From positions 744,001-808,000 of the forward strand of contig JAYKXP010000002.1 in assembly GCA_037176845.1 (NCBI GenBank): a stretch of 64,000 nt of DNA, given 5' to 3'. This DNA comes from Paramarasmius palmivorus (lineage: Eukaryota > Basidiomycota > Agaricomycetes > Agaricales > Marasmiaceae). Positions 48,023-59,885 of this stretch are shown piece by piece. The notes below the pieces were generated by a model that searched no databases, was not told the origin of the DNA, and was given only the letters and a program-made list of their open reading frames with translations. A program made the translations under genes and the position numbers. Position 1 is the first letter of the stretch. Each line of letters starts with the position of its first letter.

Positions 48023-48716
48023 ATGTGAAGACGTGGACCGTGGACGGCAACGTTGAGGTTATTTATACCTGTCTTTGCGATTTCTTTTGTAGTCTGCTGT
48101 TCTGTCCGAGGAAGTGGAATGAATGTACAATGGGCTTCGTCGGGTGATGTAAAGTGCCATAAATCGTAAAAAACTAAATTCCGTCTCTTTCCATAATCTC
48201 CATTGACAAGCTGCACCCATGGGACAATTTATTTTCGACTTAGCGTTTCCATGAAGAATGCGATACAGCTTCACTTCCTGCTAAGGAAGAACGTCTTACA
48301 ATGTCTGCCTTTCCTACTCATTGGCAGAATCTGGAAGATTTGTGGAAATGTCTGGGCACCGATGTATGTTCCGTCTTGGGCAACCCACACGTTTTGGACG
48401 CGGTTATGTCAGAGTGAAAAAAAAAGTATTGATATTTCGATTCCTTAGACAACGAGCTCTGCAATATGTACACAAAGTAAAAGGTATTAAACAGAGGCAA
48501 TTGAGAAATAAGGAACAGAGAGGCGACTAGGCTTAGCCAGTCCATGGTTCAGGTTTACCCAGTAAGTGAACGCGAAACGCGCAACGGAGCGCCGGCGCGC
48601 CCGGAACCCTAAGATGTGATTGATAAACGGCGGCGTATAGATGGTGTGATTGTTGCTGAGGGGAGGATGGTAGTGAAGAGCATGGAGAGAGAGGAAATCA
48701 CAAAGGAATACGAGCT
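48023..48716. other. Intergenic, no gene seen
   Basis: About 690 bp with short frames only. Confidence 0.4.
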
Positions 48717-50004
48717 TCAGCCATCGGAGGATTTCTGACACAGTCGATGGAAAACCGAATCCATTTTACGCTTGTACTCGACAAGCTCGTTACGTCGATG
48801 TGCGTATATGGTGGTGACTCCTTCTCGCCAGGCATTAGAACATCTGCTCCGTTCTGCCTGGGTGACAACCGGTTTGCGAGCAGTAACATGGTTTCGTTTG
48901 ACAAGGGCCAGATCCTCAGTAAAGATCTTGGGTTCGTCTCGATGGTTGTGACCGGGGTGGATCGAAGCATGAAGCCTCTCGAAGTTGATGAGTTGATCGC
49001 GAGAAATGACCTTCCAAATTGAACGTGGTAGTGGTTCCTCCAAGATTTTGCTGTTGGAGAACATCTACCAGACCGTCGAGACTAGACTCCTTCGAGATAG
49101 CGAGCCGAAGCACCCAAGTCTTTGAAATGATGGAACCTTCGGAGGATGAAGCGGCGAGTTTGTGAATGAGGTGCGACTGCTGTGAGGGAAGGAGAGATGA
49201 CTGGGTGTGATATGCTAGATAAAGCTGAAAGAATGGATTGTGGGTCGGAAGATGAAGTTCGAGCGTCCTCTAAAGAACGACGAATGGCTTCCAAGGTGTC
49301 CACTTGGATTCTGCGTTCCCGAATACGCCGTTCATCTTCTGGTTCTCCCTCATCTGACGGCCCTGCACCATGGTCTTCGTTAGCACCTTCCGCTCCTGCC
49401 CTAAGTCTCGCTTCAGCTTGCTTTGCATAATTTGTGTCATCAAGGCTTGCCCCTTCATCTCGATACTTCTGGGATAGAGGTGACACCCTGGAGCTTCGAC
49501 CCGAGGAAGTCTTCAAGCAACTTGTCAAACTTCGCAGCTCGAGCTCGAACTTGCTCTTGGTCATCGGACGTGAACGAGATTTAGATGTCGAGGAAGTCGA
49601 AAGAATAACGAGCGCAAAGGATGGAGAATGCATGCGCCAAAGCGCTGATAGATGCGTTCCGGAGGCAGGCCAGGTGCTCAACAACCGCTTCAACGTCACA
49701 TCCAGCGTCTCGTGCGAAGAATTAGAATGTGGACTATTTTACCATGTCACTCCGTGATCCATAACAAAGGAGTTGACATACCTTCACTGGCTCTGGGTCT
49801 GGAGTAACAGACCTCGCTACATCGATGGCACCATGGAACAAGATTTCTCCCCTCACATTTGCAAGAAGATGGTATTGGGCTGGATATGTACGGCGTTAAG
49901 AACTGTTTAAGAAACATGGAGCCGCAACATACCTGAACTACCTCCCGAGCCTCTATATGATCCAAGAGGCCGCTATTTAGATCTCCATTGACCAGGTCAC
50001 TCAT
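48717..50004 (-). CDS. Unrecognised multi-exon protein, possibly retroelement-related or decayed
   Basis: The minus strand opens with MSDLVNGDLNSGLLDHIEA at 50004. Other coding-like stretches are YHLLANVRGEILFHGAIDVARS (about 49790-49870), GCDVEAVVEHLACLRNASISALAHAFS (about 49620-49700), a charged stretch with EAEARLRAG-like and DERRIRERRIQVDTLEAIRRSL (about 49085-49450), and a last frame SIWKVISRDQLINFERLHASI...VTQAERSRCSNAWREGV ending at 48717. The last block resembles sequences found beside basidiomycete retroelement gag-like ORFs. Reading between stretches needs frame changes I could not assign to clean introns (one TAA near 49580), so it may be a pseudogene. Confidence 0.38.
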
Positions 50005-52041
50005 TTTGAGGGGAACCCAAAGGCTTTGAGATGATACGACTGCACTTGATCACTGGCCAATGGTCGAAAGGCCTATTCCTTGGATTTCCGAACACGTGTC
50101 CTATTGTGAAGCATCTGCGGGTGGTATCAAGAAGTAGAGGTGGGCGAAACGTCGTTTTTCTGCAGGTGTTTCTGCATATGGTATACTCAGATACGCGACA
50201 GGACTGTGAGAAGTCCAGGTCTCCAGGTAACTGCTATACCCAATGTCAGGCTTCGGGAAACCATGCTCATGTGAGCCTCCGTGGTAAGAAAACGCCGGTG
50301 AAGTCTTGAAGAGTACTTGCATATCGCCACAAAGACAAGGTGGCGATGTGAATGATGTAACGGATACGGTCGTCGTCTACAAATACCAAGCTGCGCCTAT
50401 GGTCAGGAATCAAGGCGGCGAAGAATGATCGAACAACTTACCCCTTGGCAACAGTTCTGTAGTGAAAGGCACAATCCATATTCAGTCGCCTCCTTGTCCT
50501 GAATCTTCGCCTTGACAAGGTGGATCGCGAAATAATGAGGGCCTAGCCGCAGTTTGTGGCTAGATACACAGAAAAGCGTAAGTCATTGCTATACTCCGGG
50601 AGAATAAAGATTCGCCTACACCTTTCCCTTCAGGTCCAATACCCCAAGCTATTCGTAGTCCGCGCAGGTCTCAATCGATTTCGAGACGAACATTGCTATG
50701 GAAAGAGTCATATCAGAGTGCATCTCGACAGACATAGCCATCGAGTTTACCTTTTTACGTCCGTATGATGCTTTGTCTAGTTCTTTCCCGACCCGACCTG
50801 CTCATAGAAGCAAAGAAAAGAAAAGAAAAGAAAAAAAAAAGAAACAGATGCGGATGACGAATGTGGTAGAGAAAAGGCAACTGGGGAGACAAGCAAAACA
50901 ATGCGAGTAGCGTTCGATAGGATATAGGCGCAAACCATCCTGAATCGACGATAGCTCGTCTGCTGAGCTCTGCTCCAACTCTTGGGATTTTGGCGCAAGC
51001 CATCCTGAGAGTCGAAGAGAGAGCTATCCTGGCTGAGGCCTGATGACTAACATATATTCCCACGCATCACGCATCGTGCACCATGTGCCAGTTCTTCGCC
51101 GTCGTCGATTCAGAATCGTTGACATTGTCATTTTCAGCACCAACACCATCAATTTGGCAAGATGAAGAAGGAACCGGTGTGGGAGACGGGCAAGCTGTTT
51201 TAGTCTTCCTTCTGTTCCAGAGCATGACATTGTCGTTTGCAGAAACAATTGTGCCTTACTGCCCTTTCCCCTTTGAATTTGACCTACACGGTACGTCTGA
51301 AAACCCCAGCACCTGAAACTCGTTCTCATTCAGCCAGGCCTGTTTATAGGCCTTTTACTTGTCACTTCGACTGCTTCATCACTAGTTGTGCTGCAAACCC
51401 AAAATATGCGGAGAGACGGATTCAAATCATGGGCTCAATGAACTAGGACCAGGTGCGCGGATAGCATTTTGCTCAAGCCATTTTGACATTCATCCCCCTA
51501 ATATCCAAGTCCTCCAATGACGAAGAAGAAATGGTGGTGTCTGTATTTCACCCCGAGAACAAGACTTCGGCATTGGCATGCCTCAGCTTCTAAACCGCAC
51601 CATAGGAACTTTTCAGAAGATACCACGATTGAAACGAGCAGGCTGTATTCAGGGTTTCAAGCTCATACCATTCATTCTCCAATACTTGACTTGTAATGCT
51701 TGGCGTTTTCCGGATCCTGCTATACCCCATGCTAATTACAGCTCTGACGGATTAGACGTTTCCAGTTTGGTATCTGCAGTTTGTGTATCTGCTTTTCGTA
51801 CTTCCTGCTGTTTAGCCGGCTTATTGAACGCGCATGCGTTTAACCTCACTCTTCGTTGTGCAAAATTCTTTCACTGTTCGGTACTGTCCATTTAACTTGT
51901 TTGCAGGACCCACTGTAGCCTTACGTACCCGATATACAAAAAGGCATTGACTTTGACTTCGTTTCCATACTGCGTCTTACTCTCTCGACTCACGTCTGCA
52001 ATCCTGAACTGCTGCTCTTGCGAACTTGCTATCTCAATAAA
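50005..52041. other. Long intergenic stretch, no gene supported
   Basis: About 2 kb. It contains an A/G-only tract at about 50811-50850 (AAAAG units). Remaining short frames have no family features. The end forms the promoter and leader of the Ras-like gene. Confidence 0.45.
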
Positions 52042-52887
52042 ATGGAATCTTGGAGTATTGCCGTACTGGGGAGTGGCTGCGTGGGCAAGACTGCGCTTAC
52101 CGTTAAAGTAAGTACGCTATCTGTGTTTGAACTCTGAGTCTTATCTCTCTCAACAGTTCGTACTGGGAAGATTTCCAGGTGAGATTTTCGTACTCGTCGT
52201 GTATCCATACCTCAACGATGTCTTGACGCTGGCTCAATTTACAGATGTGCGTTGAGAAAAAAAAACCATCTTTCCAGCACAATTGCTAATGACTCATTGG
52301 CAGTTCTATGACCCTACGGTCGAAGATTTCTATAAGAAAGACATCACCATTGACGATAAACCTGTAAACATGAAAATTATTGACACGGGTGGACAAGGTG
52401 AGCCCATCTGTATAGCTGCATATCATGGATGAGCTTCTTAATTTCGCAAAATCAGAGGATTATTCTTCGCTCCTATCTCAACAAATCGGGTAAGAAAAAC
52501 GATACTGTGTTTACAGCGGCGCTCACCCTGCCAAGCACTTGTCAGGGCTTCCTGCTTGTATATAGCGTCAACTCCCGGCCGTCATACAACTACATCGATA
52601 GGTTCAGAGATCTGGTCAAGAATGTTAAGGGAGACGACGCCGTTTTGGTTTTGGTTGGGAACAAATGTGACCTTCAGCATGGACGACAGGTGCCCGGATG
52701 CGACGGTATTAGCCTAGCGGAATCCCTCGGTTGCTGCTACTTCGAGACGTCCACCAGAACGGGCGAGAACGTCGATGCACCCTTTGTAGAATTGATTCGT
52801 GCACTCAGGGAAAAGACACCCAGCCCAACGCCCAAAAAGTTCAAGGGAACTAGGAATCTTGGCTCAACAAAGTGCACCGTTATGTGA
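52042..52887 (+). CDS. Ras-type small GTPase (189 aa) with CaaX box
   Basis: Exons 52042-52107, 52157-52178, 52245-52246, 52304-52397, 52456-52489 and 52536-52887 sum to 570 nt, 189 aa. Motifs: the P-loop GSGCVGKT, switch I FYDPTVEDFYKK, switch II DTGGQ (usual DTAGQ), NKCD for guanine binding, ETS, and C-terminal CTVM for prenylation. Length and spacing match classical Ras/Rap proteins exactly when a 2-nt exon is used; reading through the preceding 66-nt intron is also in frame and would add 22 residues before switch I. It is a plasma-membrane signalling switch. DTGGQ has Gly where Ras has Ala59, a position that affects nucleotide exchange and GTP hydrolysis, so this is a divergent Ras. Confidence 0.9.
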
Positions 52888-54246
52888 CGAGACAGCTCCC
52901 TTCACCCCTTTTCATTGATGTTACTATAATGCTATCTCACGGGCTATTGCTACTTGCACTCTTGGCTTTTGACGACTTCGGTATTCCGTCTATTCTCATC
53001 TACCGTTTAATGTAACCAATTCCAAACGATCTCTCGCCTCTGAGCACGGCTCAGCATCGCATAAGAAGACGTATCCAGAACGTAAGCGCCTTTATACATC
53101 GAATCTCGAACATGGCGTATTCAGGCCAACATCGCGTGCGTGTCTTTCAAAGTATCCTGTTTTGTTTGAGCCCAACATATTGAACATATTTTACCCGCTC
53201 CCCGTAAGGCAGCAATTCGTTGACCGGGGAGCACCTAGGAGCCAACAGGTTGATCGCTGCTTTAGAAGCATAGCCGATGAATTTTCTGGGGAAGACAAAC
53301 ACTACTGACGACTCACGCCGGTTGCCCCTCGGTGGCCAGCCTTTCATCGCTCTTTTGCCCTTCAGAATCTCTTTGGGTACATTTCAGCATAAATCCAACA
53401 CAGGGTCTTTTTGGCTTACCCCTCTGGCTTGTGCCCCATTTCAACTGAGCTCGTATTGTTGCTTTCAGCATTATCGTCGGGACGTTCGTCATCTTTCGCC
53501 TTCTCTTGCTGTTGTTCTAGTTCAGAATCAGAGCCGCAATTGCAATGGCTGATGTGGCTGTCGGAATCCGAATCCCCTTCGTCGTCAGTTACCTCCCATT
53601 CCGACGCTCGGTGTTCTTCTTTTTCGCCATCAGAACAATGTTCTATTTCGACGCCTCGGCCAGGTCGGTACCACGAAAATCTTTCAGGCATCCTGTGATA
53701 TACTATGTCGAAATGAGCGCCAGAAGGAACGAAGCGAGGAAGAAATTGCAGCTATCGAGGGCGATGTAGGCGAGGTATTAGGGAAGGCAACGGGGAGAGC
53801 CAACGTAACAACCACGCCTCGTCCTCAGCCGAGGCACATGCCCGCTGGTTGCCACGGCTGCTTTCCCTCAGCCTCCCAGCAGCCTTTCTTCCTGCTGATC
53901 TTACAGGGCAGTTGCTTAGCATACCATGAATAGCAAAGGCATGGTTTCCATTTCCATTTTCTTTGTTTTGTCTTTCAAACCCTGGCACTACGCGCCAAAC
54001 GCAGCGAGGGCGACTCAAAACTCAGTCATGGCCAATCATCAGGCCTGTACGAGCTGTTGCAAGGCCCTTGCAACGCTTCCCGCGAAGCTCCATTTACCCT
54101 TCTCAACTCTCGTTCTTGCGCAGTACCAGACACCGTTCTAACCCTTTTTTATTCACATAGAAACATCGAAGGCTTCAAATTTTCAAGCGTTTCGCTTTTC
54201 CAACTTCGACTTAGAAACCCTGCTCGTTTCCGAAAATGAGTTTCGA
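52888..54246. other. Intergenic, no gene supported
   Basis: About 1.36 kb. Overlapping short frames occur on both strands near 53410-53700, including an acidic one on the minus strand. Nothing is supported firmly. It includes the leader of the TET/JBP-type gene. Confidence 0.4.
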
Positions 54247-55869
54247 ATGTCATGTGAAGATGAAGGCGATTATCTCGACGAAGACACCGATGTCGATTAC
54301 GAATATGCGGAGGTCACCGATGAAAATGAGTTGGCACAGATCCAGGAGCGTTATTGGCAACATGTTGCTGAAGACAAGGCCGCTGCTGCTGCTCAGTACG
54401 AAAAATCTCCTGGGCCAAGCCGTGCATCTTCAAGCTCGACTCAATGGGGCGCCAAACGGGGCCCCATTGACCATTCCGAAACCGATGAGAAACCGAAAGC
54501 CAGGCCGGTCTTTTACAAATCGCCGACGTTTAAAGAGGGATCCACACGAAAGCAACGCGCAAACCAAGTGCGCACTGCAAAGTCGAGGGCCAGGCGAAAA
54601 GAAGATGCGCAGAACCGAGACGCTGCAGAGAATTTGAAAAGAAAAACTTTGGAAAAGGCCCAGAAAGCGGAACACGCGGTGGTAGACTTTGATGTCAGAG
54701 ATCTTCCTATATCAGCTCCTGGGTTTATTGGGCTAAAGGAGATATCTTCGGATAAACTTCCGCCGTTGTCAAAGCTCAAGAAATTTGACTGGGATGGAAA
54801 GTAAGCGCCCGCCTTCTGCGTCACGATTCCTTATTTAACGAAGAAATTTTGGCAGGAAAACTGTTGTATTTGTTGACAGGTACAATCGCATTTGGGCGGT
54901 CTTGGGTGCTGGAATAAACGACAAGTCATGGCAGGCAACTATAGATGGCTCAACCGAGGCTATAACTGCGTACCATGCCAGCGCAGGCCTCACGGGAAAA
55001 GACTTCGAAAATCGACGATCAGGTAATAAGTATGGGAGCGTGGGCTGTGGGGCTTCTATCGGAGGTGGTCAGCGTAGGCCTGCAAACATAGCAATTCGAC
55101 GAGTTCGAACAAGACAGGCGATTGAAGCATTTCAAATGAACAATTGCATACGGAGGCTAGTTGGGCACACAGGTAGTAAGCGTCGCAACTTCTCTTCCTC
55201 ACTCTCATGTTAAAGAATTTTCGCATAGGTCTATACCGCTGCTTTGGCTACAAGCTGGCAACAGAAAGCTGTGATGCCATTTGTAAGGTGTCCCGGCAGT
55301 TTCCAGACCTCAAGTTTCCGAGCTTCTACGAAGCAGACCGCTCATGCTGGGCTGCATTCACAATCAATTCGGCTACAGAAGGAGCTGGTCCGCAAGTTTC
55401 TACGCTTCCACATACAGATTACGGAAACTATGCCCGTTCTTGGTGTGCAGTGACTGCGCTAGGCAGATTCGATCCAGACCATGGGGGACACCTTATTATG
55501 TGGAATGTTGGCATCACTATTCGTTTTCCTCCTGGCTGCACCATCCTCTTCCCTTCAGCCCTCATCACCCATTCCAACGTCCCCGTATCTCCCGGCGAGA
55601 CTCGTTACTCCTTGGTTCAATACACTGCTGGAGGTTTATTTAGATGGGTGTACAACGGCGGCATGAGCGACAAGTCATTCGTTGCTTCAGCAACAAAAGC
55701 CGAGTTAGATCGAAGAGATCTAGAACGCAAAAGGAGAGCAGAAGAGGCATTGCGCTGTTACACGACGCTGGAAGAGCTGATGGGGGGAAACTACAAGGGA
55801 GCGGACCTAGGTTCAGGTAGCCTGGCCATGGAAAGCCAGGGTCCCCCGAAACGAAGAAAAGTTACGTAG
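54247..55869 (+). CDS. TET/JBP-family 2-oxoglutarate/Fe(II) dioxygenase (503 aa)
   Basis: Three exons (54247-54800, 54856-55172, 55229-55869) sum to 1512 nt. The N-terminal 180 residues are charged and low complexity, with a basic nuclear-type stretch (KSRARRKEDAQNRD). The catalytic half carries FVDRYNRIWAVLGAG, HTDYGN (HxD iron ligands), GGHLIMWNVGITIRFPPGCTILFPS, ITHSNVPV (distal His) and GETRYSLVQYTAGG (2-oxoglutarate-binding Arg). This is the pattern of Agaricomycete TET/JBP oxygenases, which oxidise 5-methylcytosine in DNA. All key ligands are present, so the enzyme looks active. The C-terminus ends with a basic PPKRRKV. It converges on the large unknown gene at 55956-59885. Confidence 0.85.
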
Positions 55870-55955
55870 CTGTGCCTTGTGTTGAAACCTCAATAAAAAC
55901 GAGTAGCATTATGGGTTGAATAATGTAGAGTACGCTGCCAAAAAGACTTTCGAGG

Positions 55956-58900
55956 CTAAATAATATTGTGTTGCTCTATACCGTCCAACGACGACGCCAG
56001 TAACCAATGATCGATGGCGAGACGTGCGTTAGGAAACACAGAATTCTCATCGTAGGCTTGTTCCAGCAACTTGATGATGAAAGAGACAGGGATAAACATT
56101 TTACGGGGGCAGGTCTGAAACTTACAGACGCCCGAAGATACGTAACCATGAACATGGCGTGCAAGAATACCACCAATATACTCCGCATTATCGTTTTCAA
56201 CAAAGTGTACCTGAAAACCGTTGTCAGAAAGAAGCCAGATTGAGATATTTTACGAACAGTCGTTTCCTCTCCACTCTGAAGCACGTAGGTGACACCAGTT
56301 GCTGCCCAGGAAAAGATCTTTGAACGGAAGGAGGGCTCATCCAGTTCACCGAGGTTTATCATCTTGCTAAAGCGATGCTTAATGGCTTCGAGCTCAGATG
56401 GGCAAGGCGCACCGGTCCCTTCCAAAAATCTCTGGAAAAGAGCAGGTAATGAGGTGGCAGATAGCGAATTGTCTCCGATCAATAGTTCGTTGACGCGTTC
56501 CAGCGTATCATCTTTCAACGCACTGGTATCGTAGCTTATTCGAAGGCTGGAGTATCCTTTGATAGAGGAAGAGAATGCATCAGTCACAAATTTCTCAGCG
56601 CCGTAGGTAAATGAATGTGCATACTGGAACAGACAGTATTCAGCCTTTATGACACAAGCATTTGAGGGAAAAAAACGCACGTCAGGGAGGGTAAACCCGT
56701 TTCTCATTGGGACCAAGAATCCAGCCAAGAATGCCTGAAAATACGGGTGCGAGCTGCGGTGTGGCCCAACGATAGTGTTTTGGAGCATCTCCCATCCTAG
56801 AGCGTTGTGCATAGCCTGTGAACGGCTTGAAATGCTTCCGATCTGGCAGAAAAGGGGTCAGCGCATTCCTGTAATAGCAAATTGAAATTGTATATACCGT
56901 CATGTCATGATAGGTAGCAAAGTGACCCTGAAAGCGTGAGGTGTCACCCTCAGGCCCGGCGGAGATCCAATCCTGTATTGTTTGGTGTACTTGGGGGAAC
57001 CACTTCGCCATAAGCCCAGGCGTTAGGCATCGCAGGTCGCCCCCGTTGATGAGATAGACGAGGAGCAATGGATTGATTGGCTCGGCCCCCATTCCATACA
57101 CCAGGCTAAGGGCTGCAGCTGTGCCCAAGATCCCAAGTGCTTGTTTTTTCTGCTCGGTGATCCACCGAGCAGCATGGATGGGTACAGTAGCTAATGTTGA
57201 GTATTGGTCGACTCTTTGTACAAGTAACCCATCGCCTTGGTTGTCTAGGTGCTTTTTGACAAAATATTGGACGACTTCAAACTCGGTACCTGGCCCTGAG
57301 GTGACAAACTCGTCCTCTTCGTCTATGCTGTAAACACATCAGTCAAGTATGGGCTACAGATGGGAGAAACGCACATCGTAAAATGACGATTGGGGCTCAG
57401 AACAACGGTGAAGTCTTGATCTCGCAACGCTGCCACGATCTCATCTTCCAGCTGAGATGCCAGCCCTGCGACGCTTGTCGCTTTCAGATGAAGATTGGGG
57501 ACGTCGTCATCGTTGGTATCTCGATAACGGTCCCCGACCGCATCAAAGATCGCTCTTGGGCGTTGAAATTCATACCAAGCGTCTACTGGCTGTGGCGAAC
57601 GTTTCGCTTGAGGCGATTTCCAGTCGGCGTCTTCCCAAACCTTTTCTGAAAAGGAAAAAGATGCCTGAAGTGACATGAATTTAAGGATCGCTTCGGAACA
57701 TGGTACCACTCACAGGCTCATTCATTGTTGGCTCGAAGGCCCGGGAAGGTCCGGAAGGAAAGGATGGTAGCAACTCTGACGATGAGGTGCTCATCAATGA
57801 GGATGCTGAGGAAGTAGAGCTGGAAGACACCGAGCGAGATGTCGAGGCCGATGCCACGGTAGTTAGTCTCCCACGAGCGCTCAGCGAACGAAGCCCGCTT
57901 CCTCGAGTCAACGTTCGGGCTACGACATGTTCCTGTATTGGATTTATTTAGTACTTAAAGCGATAAAAATGCTCAGAAATTCTTACTTCGGTTTCTTCTT
58001 CTTCCTGCTGCTGACACGTTCGCTCTAATAAACGATCACACTCCTCCCCAAAGAGTTCTTGCATTCCTTCACTGTCAAGAGCATCGATGTCGCTGCGAAA
58101 TATAGCGTATATACGCTTGCCTAAACAACGATGAGCTCGGACCTCATTCGATGGGCCGAGCTGGAGTTCGTGTAGGTTCGCGTCAAGCTCGACGTAAGAA
58201 GCCCGCATGACTTGAGAGCTGTTAGTAGCCGTTTCTATGCTGATAATGTAAAGCACTCACTAACGTTTAACTCGAAATAGTTGTCTCGAGAAACCGCCCA
58301 GCGTGCTATGCCAAACTCGCGGCTATTTCGCAAAAGACTCTCTAGCGTTTCGTCCGGCATGTGAGTTTTAGCAACCAGTTTGGGGGCCTTATTGTCGCCA
58401 TTACAGCGCCCAGCGTTCAGGTAGCCGAGCAAAGTGAATGGGTATCGCTCCTCGCCAAGAAACGGCGGCAAACTTGCCGAGCTGCCAAATCGATATCCCA
58501 GCTCGACCAGCGTATGCTTGAGTTCAGCAAAAAGGTCGGAGATGGTGGTTGATATCGACAGGTGTTGTATGTAATGGATGAGGTGAAGCGACGACAGAAC
58601 GGCTTCAAAACTGTTTTCGTTAAACCAATATCGAAAGATATTATTTGGTATATTCAGCTCCTGAAGAAATATAATGAGCACCGTGTTTGAAAGAATATAG
58701 AGCCATTACCCTGCGGTCAGCTTGACTAGGGTAGGGAGGAAACACCTTGATCTTGAGATTGACCGCTACAGCTTCACCGCCATCCATTTGAATGCAGTCC
58801 TCGAGTCTAGGACCGCTTAACTGCGTAAAGAGTGTCGGTGCTCGCTTTGCTTTTCCGCGTGGCTTGCGATTTCGTGGAAGGGAAGCCTGGGCATGCTCCA

Positions 58901-59885
58901 TTCTTGTGCGGTTTGCGTGCTGAATCAAGCTAGCAAACCCTGGATGAGTTGTGAGCCTAGGATGTCCCGATGAAGATGATGAACGGGTAATGGAATTGAG
59001 CATGTTGATGCTCGTGAAGGGTGTGATAGGTGGAGGTGAATTGTGGGACGCTGCTGAGGGAACGTTGCGTGATGATCGCAAAGTGCTGGGTGCCAGCTGT
59101 GAAGGAGGCGGCGGTCCAAGATAGTTATCGGGTTGTGAATTCCGATTAAAAGGCCCAGACAGTTGATTGTGCCTGAAAGCTCGATATTGAGAAGGCGGTG
59201 GAGATTCGAAGCGTTCGTCGGGCTGCAAGGACTGGCTAAAAATACCAGACGGCCGAGCGTTCCTCGATGCTCGAGGCTGAGTAGAAGGCGGCGGTTCTAG
59301 TTGCTCATCGGGTTGTTCGGACTGGTCGAAAAGCCCAGACGAGTGATTGTTGCTCGAACCTCGAGGCTGAGAAGGAGGGGGCGGTTCAAAGTGCTCATCA
59401 GGCTGTGACTGGTTGAAAAACCTGGACGACCGTAAAGGTTGGGCGCTGTCCCGAGGTCGAGAATGAGAGGCGAATGGTTGGCTGGGGGGTGGTTCAAACT
59501 CCCTATTCGGTTGTGCGGACATGCCAGAATTCACAGGTCGCCGACTGACGTTTGAATTCCGTAGCTGCGGAGGCGGAGGTTCCAGGTGATCGTCATCGTG
59601 TTGGAAGCCATCTGAAGGCGTTGATTGACTATTCACGAGGGTTCTTTGTTGAGTGGAGGGCGGAAGTCCCATATATTCGGACTCTTCTTGGGATACTCCC
59701 ACCGCTAAAGGCGTCCTCCTATGCTGTCCTGGTGCTAGGGTGTCATCCCGGGTAACGGAACTCCGCTGACCTGCCAACTCTGGGTGTTGATCCACAAACG
59801 TCTGCAAGTGAGGAAGGAATGTCATAATTTGTTGCGCCATACTGTTAAAAGTAGAGAAATCTGGGGGATTTGCATCTTGGGCCAT
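55956..59885 (-). CDS. Large unrecognised multi-exon protein with proline-rich repeats
   Basis: ATG at 59885; the frame stays open upstream to an ATG at 60449, probably leader. The first exon (to about 58733) is disordered and holds PPPSQ repeats. Exons then read ELNIPNNIFRYWFNENSFEAVL, FLGEERYPFTLLGYLNAG, RASYVELDANLHELQLGPSNEVRAHRCLGKRIYAIF, a Ser-rich linker, GADPINPLL-like MGAEPINPLLLVYLINGGDL and DWISAGPEGDTSRFQGHFATYHD. Next are LFQRFLEGTGAPCPSELEAIKHRF, KIFSWAATGV and a final part with VHFVENDNAEYIGGILARH and AIDHWLLASSLDG, stopping at 55956. The C-terminal third looks like a domain seen in many unnamed Agaricomycete proteins and is vaguely HECT-like in layout, but I cannot confirm a function. 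Confidence 0.62.
59100..59515 (-). repeat. About 90-bp coding repeats (QPDxxxEPPPPSQ units)
   Basis: Within the first exon of the large unknown gene, units of about 30 aa recur: QPNREFEPPPSQ, QPDEHFEPPPPSQ, QPDEQLEPPPSTQ, QPDERFESPPPSQ and QPDNYLGPPPPSQ, each followed by a variable Ser/Arg/Asn-rich part. Clear in-frame expansion of a disordered region. Confidence 0.85.

Noticed and set aside
50811..50850. AAAAG-rich tract as a possible regulatory element
   Set aside because: Simple purine tract; no evidence beyond low complexity.
53416..53691. Acidic 91-aa minus-strand frame starting with ATG
   Set aside because: Composition is protein-like (many Asp, Glu, Ser), but an overlapping frame exists on the other strand and there is no homology I can name.
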